DNA of 5,812 nt from Chloroflexi bacterium RBG_16_70_13 (GTDB lineage: Bacteria > Chloroflexota > Limnocylindria > Limnocylindrales > CSP1-4). Below, piece after piece: positions 5,691-5,812 of the stretch. The DNA is taken from NCBI GenBank assembly GCA_001795245.1, contig MGOD01000112.1, positions 15,848 to 21,659 on the forward strand, in the 5' to 3' direction. The notes beneath the pieces were generated by a model that did not search any database, was not told the DNA's origin, and worked only from the letters and a program-made list of their open reading frames with translations. The first letter of the stretch is position 1. Every line of letters begins with the position of its first letter. The position numbers and the translations under genes are program-made.

Positions 5691-5713
5691 GCGACCGGTC
5701 AGACCCCGGTCGC
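5691..5713. repeat. Perfect 8-bp inverted repeat, candidate operator or hairpin
   Basis: GCGACCGG (5691-5698) and CCGGTCGC (5706-5713) are perfect inverted repeats separated by 7 nt. The dyad lies 45 bp upstream of the small Cys/His-rich gene and ends 1 nt before a possible plus-strand ATG at 5715. It could be a repressor site in a divergent promoter, or a terminator-like hairpin if a minus-strand gene ends here. No T-run is present on either side. Confidence 0.4.
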
Positions 5714-5714
5714 G

Positions 5715-5812
5715 ATGGCGGTGCGGGGCCGATTCGGTTGCGTCGCGGTTGCGGGCACGCTCGCGCGGGCCGCCGCGATCGCGATCCCCGTCGGCGCGGC
5801 CGTCCCTCCGGC
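5715..5812 (+). CDS. Possible N-terminus of a gene running off the right edge (uncertain)
   Basis: From ATG 5715 an open frame runs to the window end with 32 full codons. It reads MAVRGRFGCVAVAGTLARAA and continues AIAIPVGAAVPPA, a basic start followed by a small-residue hydrophobic stretch, as in a signal peptide or membrane anchor. Third positions are mostly G or C, as expected of a gene here. However, there is no SD, and a minus-strand frame ending with TGA at 5701-5699 is equally open and has similar codon bias, so the strand of any gene here cannot be decided from this window. Confidence 0.25.
   Translation, partial: MAVRGRFGCVAVAGTLARAAAIAIPVGAAVPP

Noticed and set aside
5775..5786. 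GCGATCGC/GATCGCGATC palindromes near the right edge
   Set aside because: Such self-complementary GC-rich words arise readily by chance or codon use here (Ala-Ile-Ala-Ile); no spaced copies form a pattern.

Overview
The window is GC-rich bacterial chromosome with strong G/C preference at third codon positions, which is why long open frames appear opposite the real genes. The genes look like ordinary core metabolism and signalling. The organism is probably a high-GC Chloroflexota (Limnocylindria-like) or, less likely, an actinobacterium. That is an inference from the style of the TIM-barrel isomerase, the leaderless-looking kinase start and the base composition; there is no rRNA or marker gene to settle it. 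I saw no mobile element, CRISPR array, tRNA or rRNA.

Layout, left to right. (1) Bases 1-329, minus strand: the N-terminal 109 codons of a sugar phosphate isomerase/epimerase-like TIM-barrel protein, running off the left edge, with a GTG start and a good Shine-Dalgarno (SD) site. (2) 330-483: intergenic, with a candidate sigma70-type promoter for the isomerase and an 8-bp inverted repeat downstream of ppc. (3) 484-3198, minus strand: a complete phosphoenolpyruvate carboxylase (904 aa) with its catalytic residues intact, but with a lengthened active-site loop carrying a 7-codon tandem duplication and an altered C-terminus at the allosteric site. (4) 3199-3302: a 104-bp divergent control region with three copies of an 8-bp half-site. 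(5) 3303-4571, plus strand: a soluble GAF-domain sensor histidine kinase. (6) 4593-5294, plus strand: an OmpR/PhoB-type response regulator, 21 nt downstream of the kinase and almost certainly co-transcribed. (7) 5295-5427: a roughly 90% GC convergent intergenic stretch. (8) 5428-5646, minus strand: a 72-aa Cys/His-rich protein of unknown function, probably metal-binding. (9) 5647-5812: a perfect 8-bp inverted repeat and a possible start of a plus-strand gene cut by the right edge.

How the parts may work together: PEP carboxylase makes oxaloacetate from PEP and bicarbonate (anaplerosis). The kinase/regulator operon is divergent from it and shares the same control region. The repeated half-sites there, two of them 22 bp apart in direct orientation, suit an OmpR-family dimer. 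A testable idea is that this two-component system regulates itself and ppc. No wholly new system is evident; the most interesting points are the repeat-rich divergent promoter, the two departures in the carboxylase, and the small Cys-rich protein.
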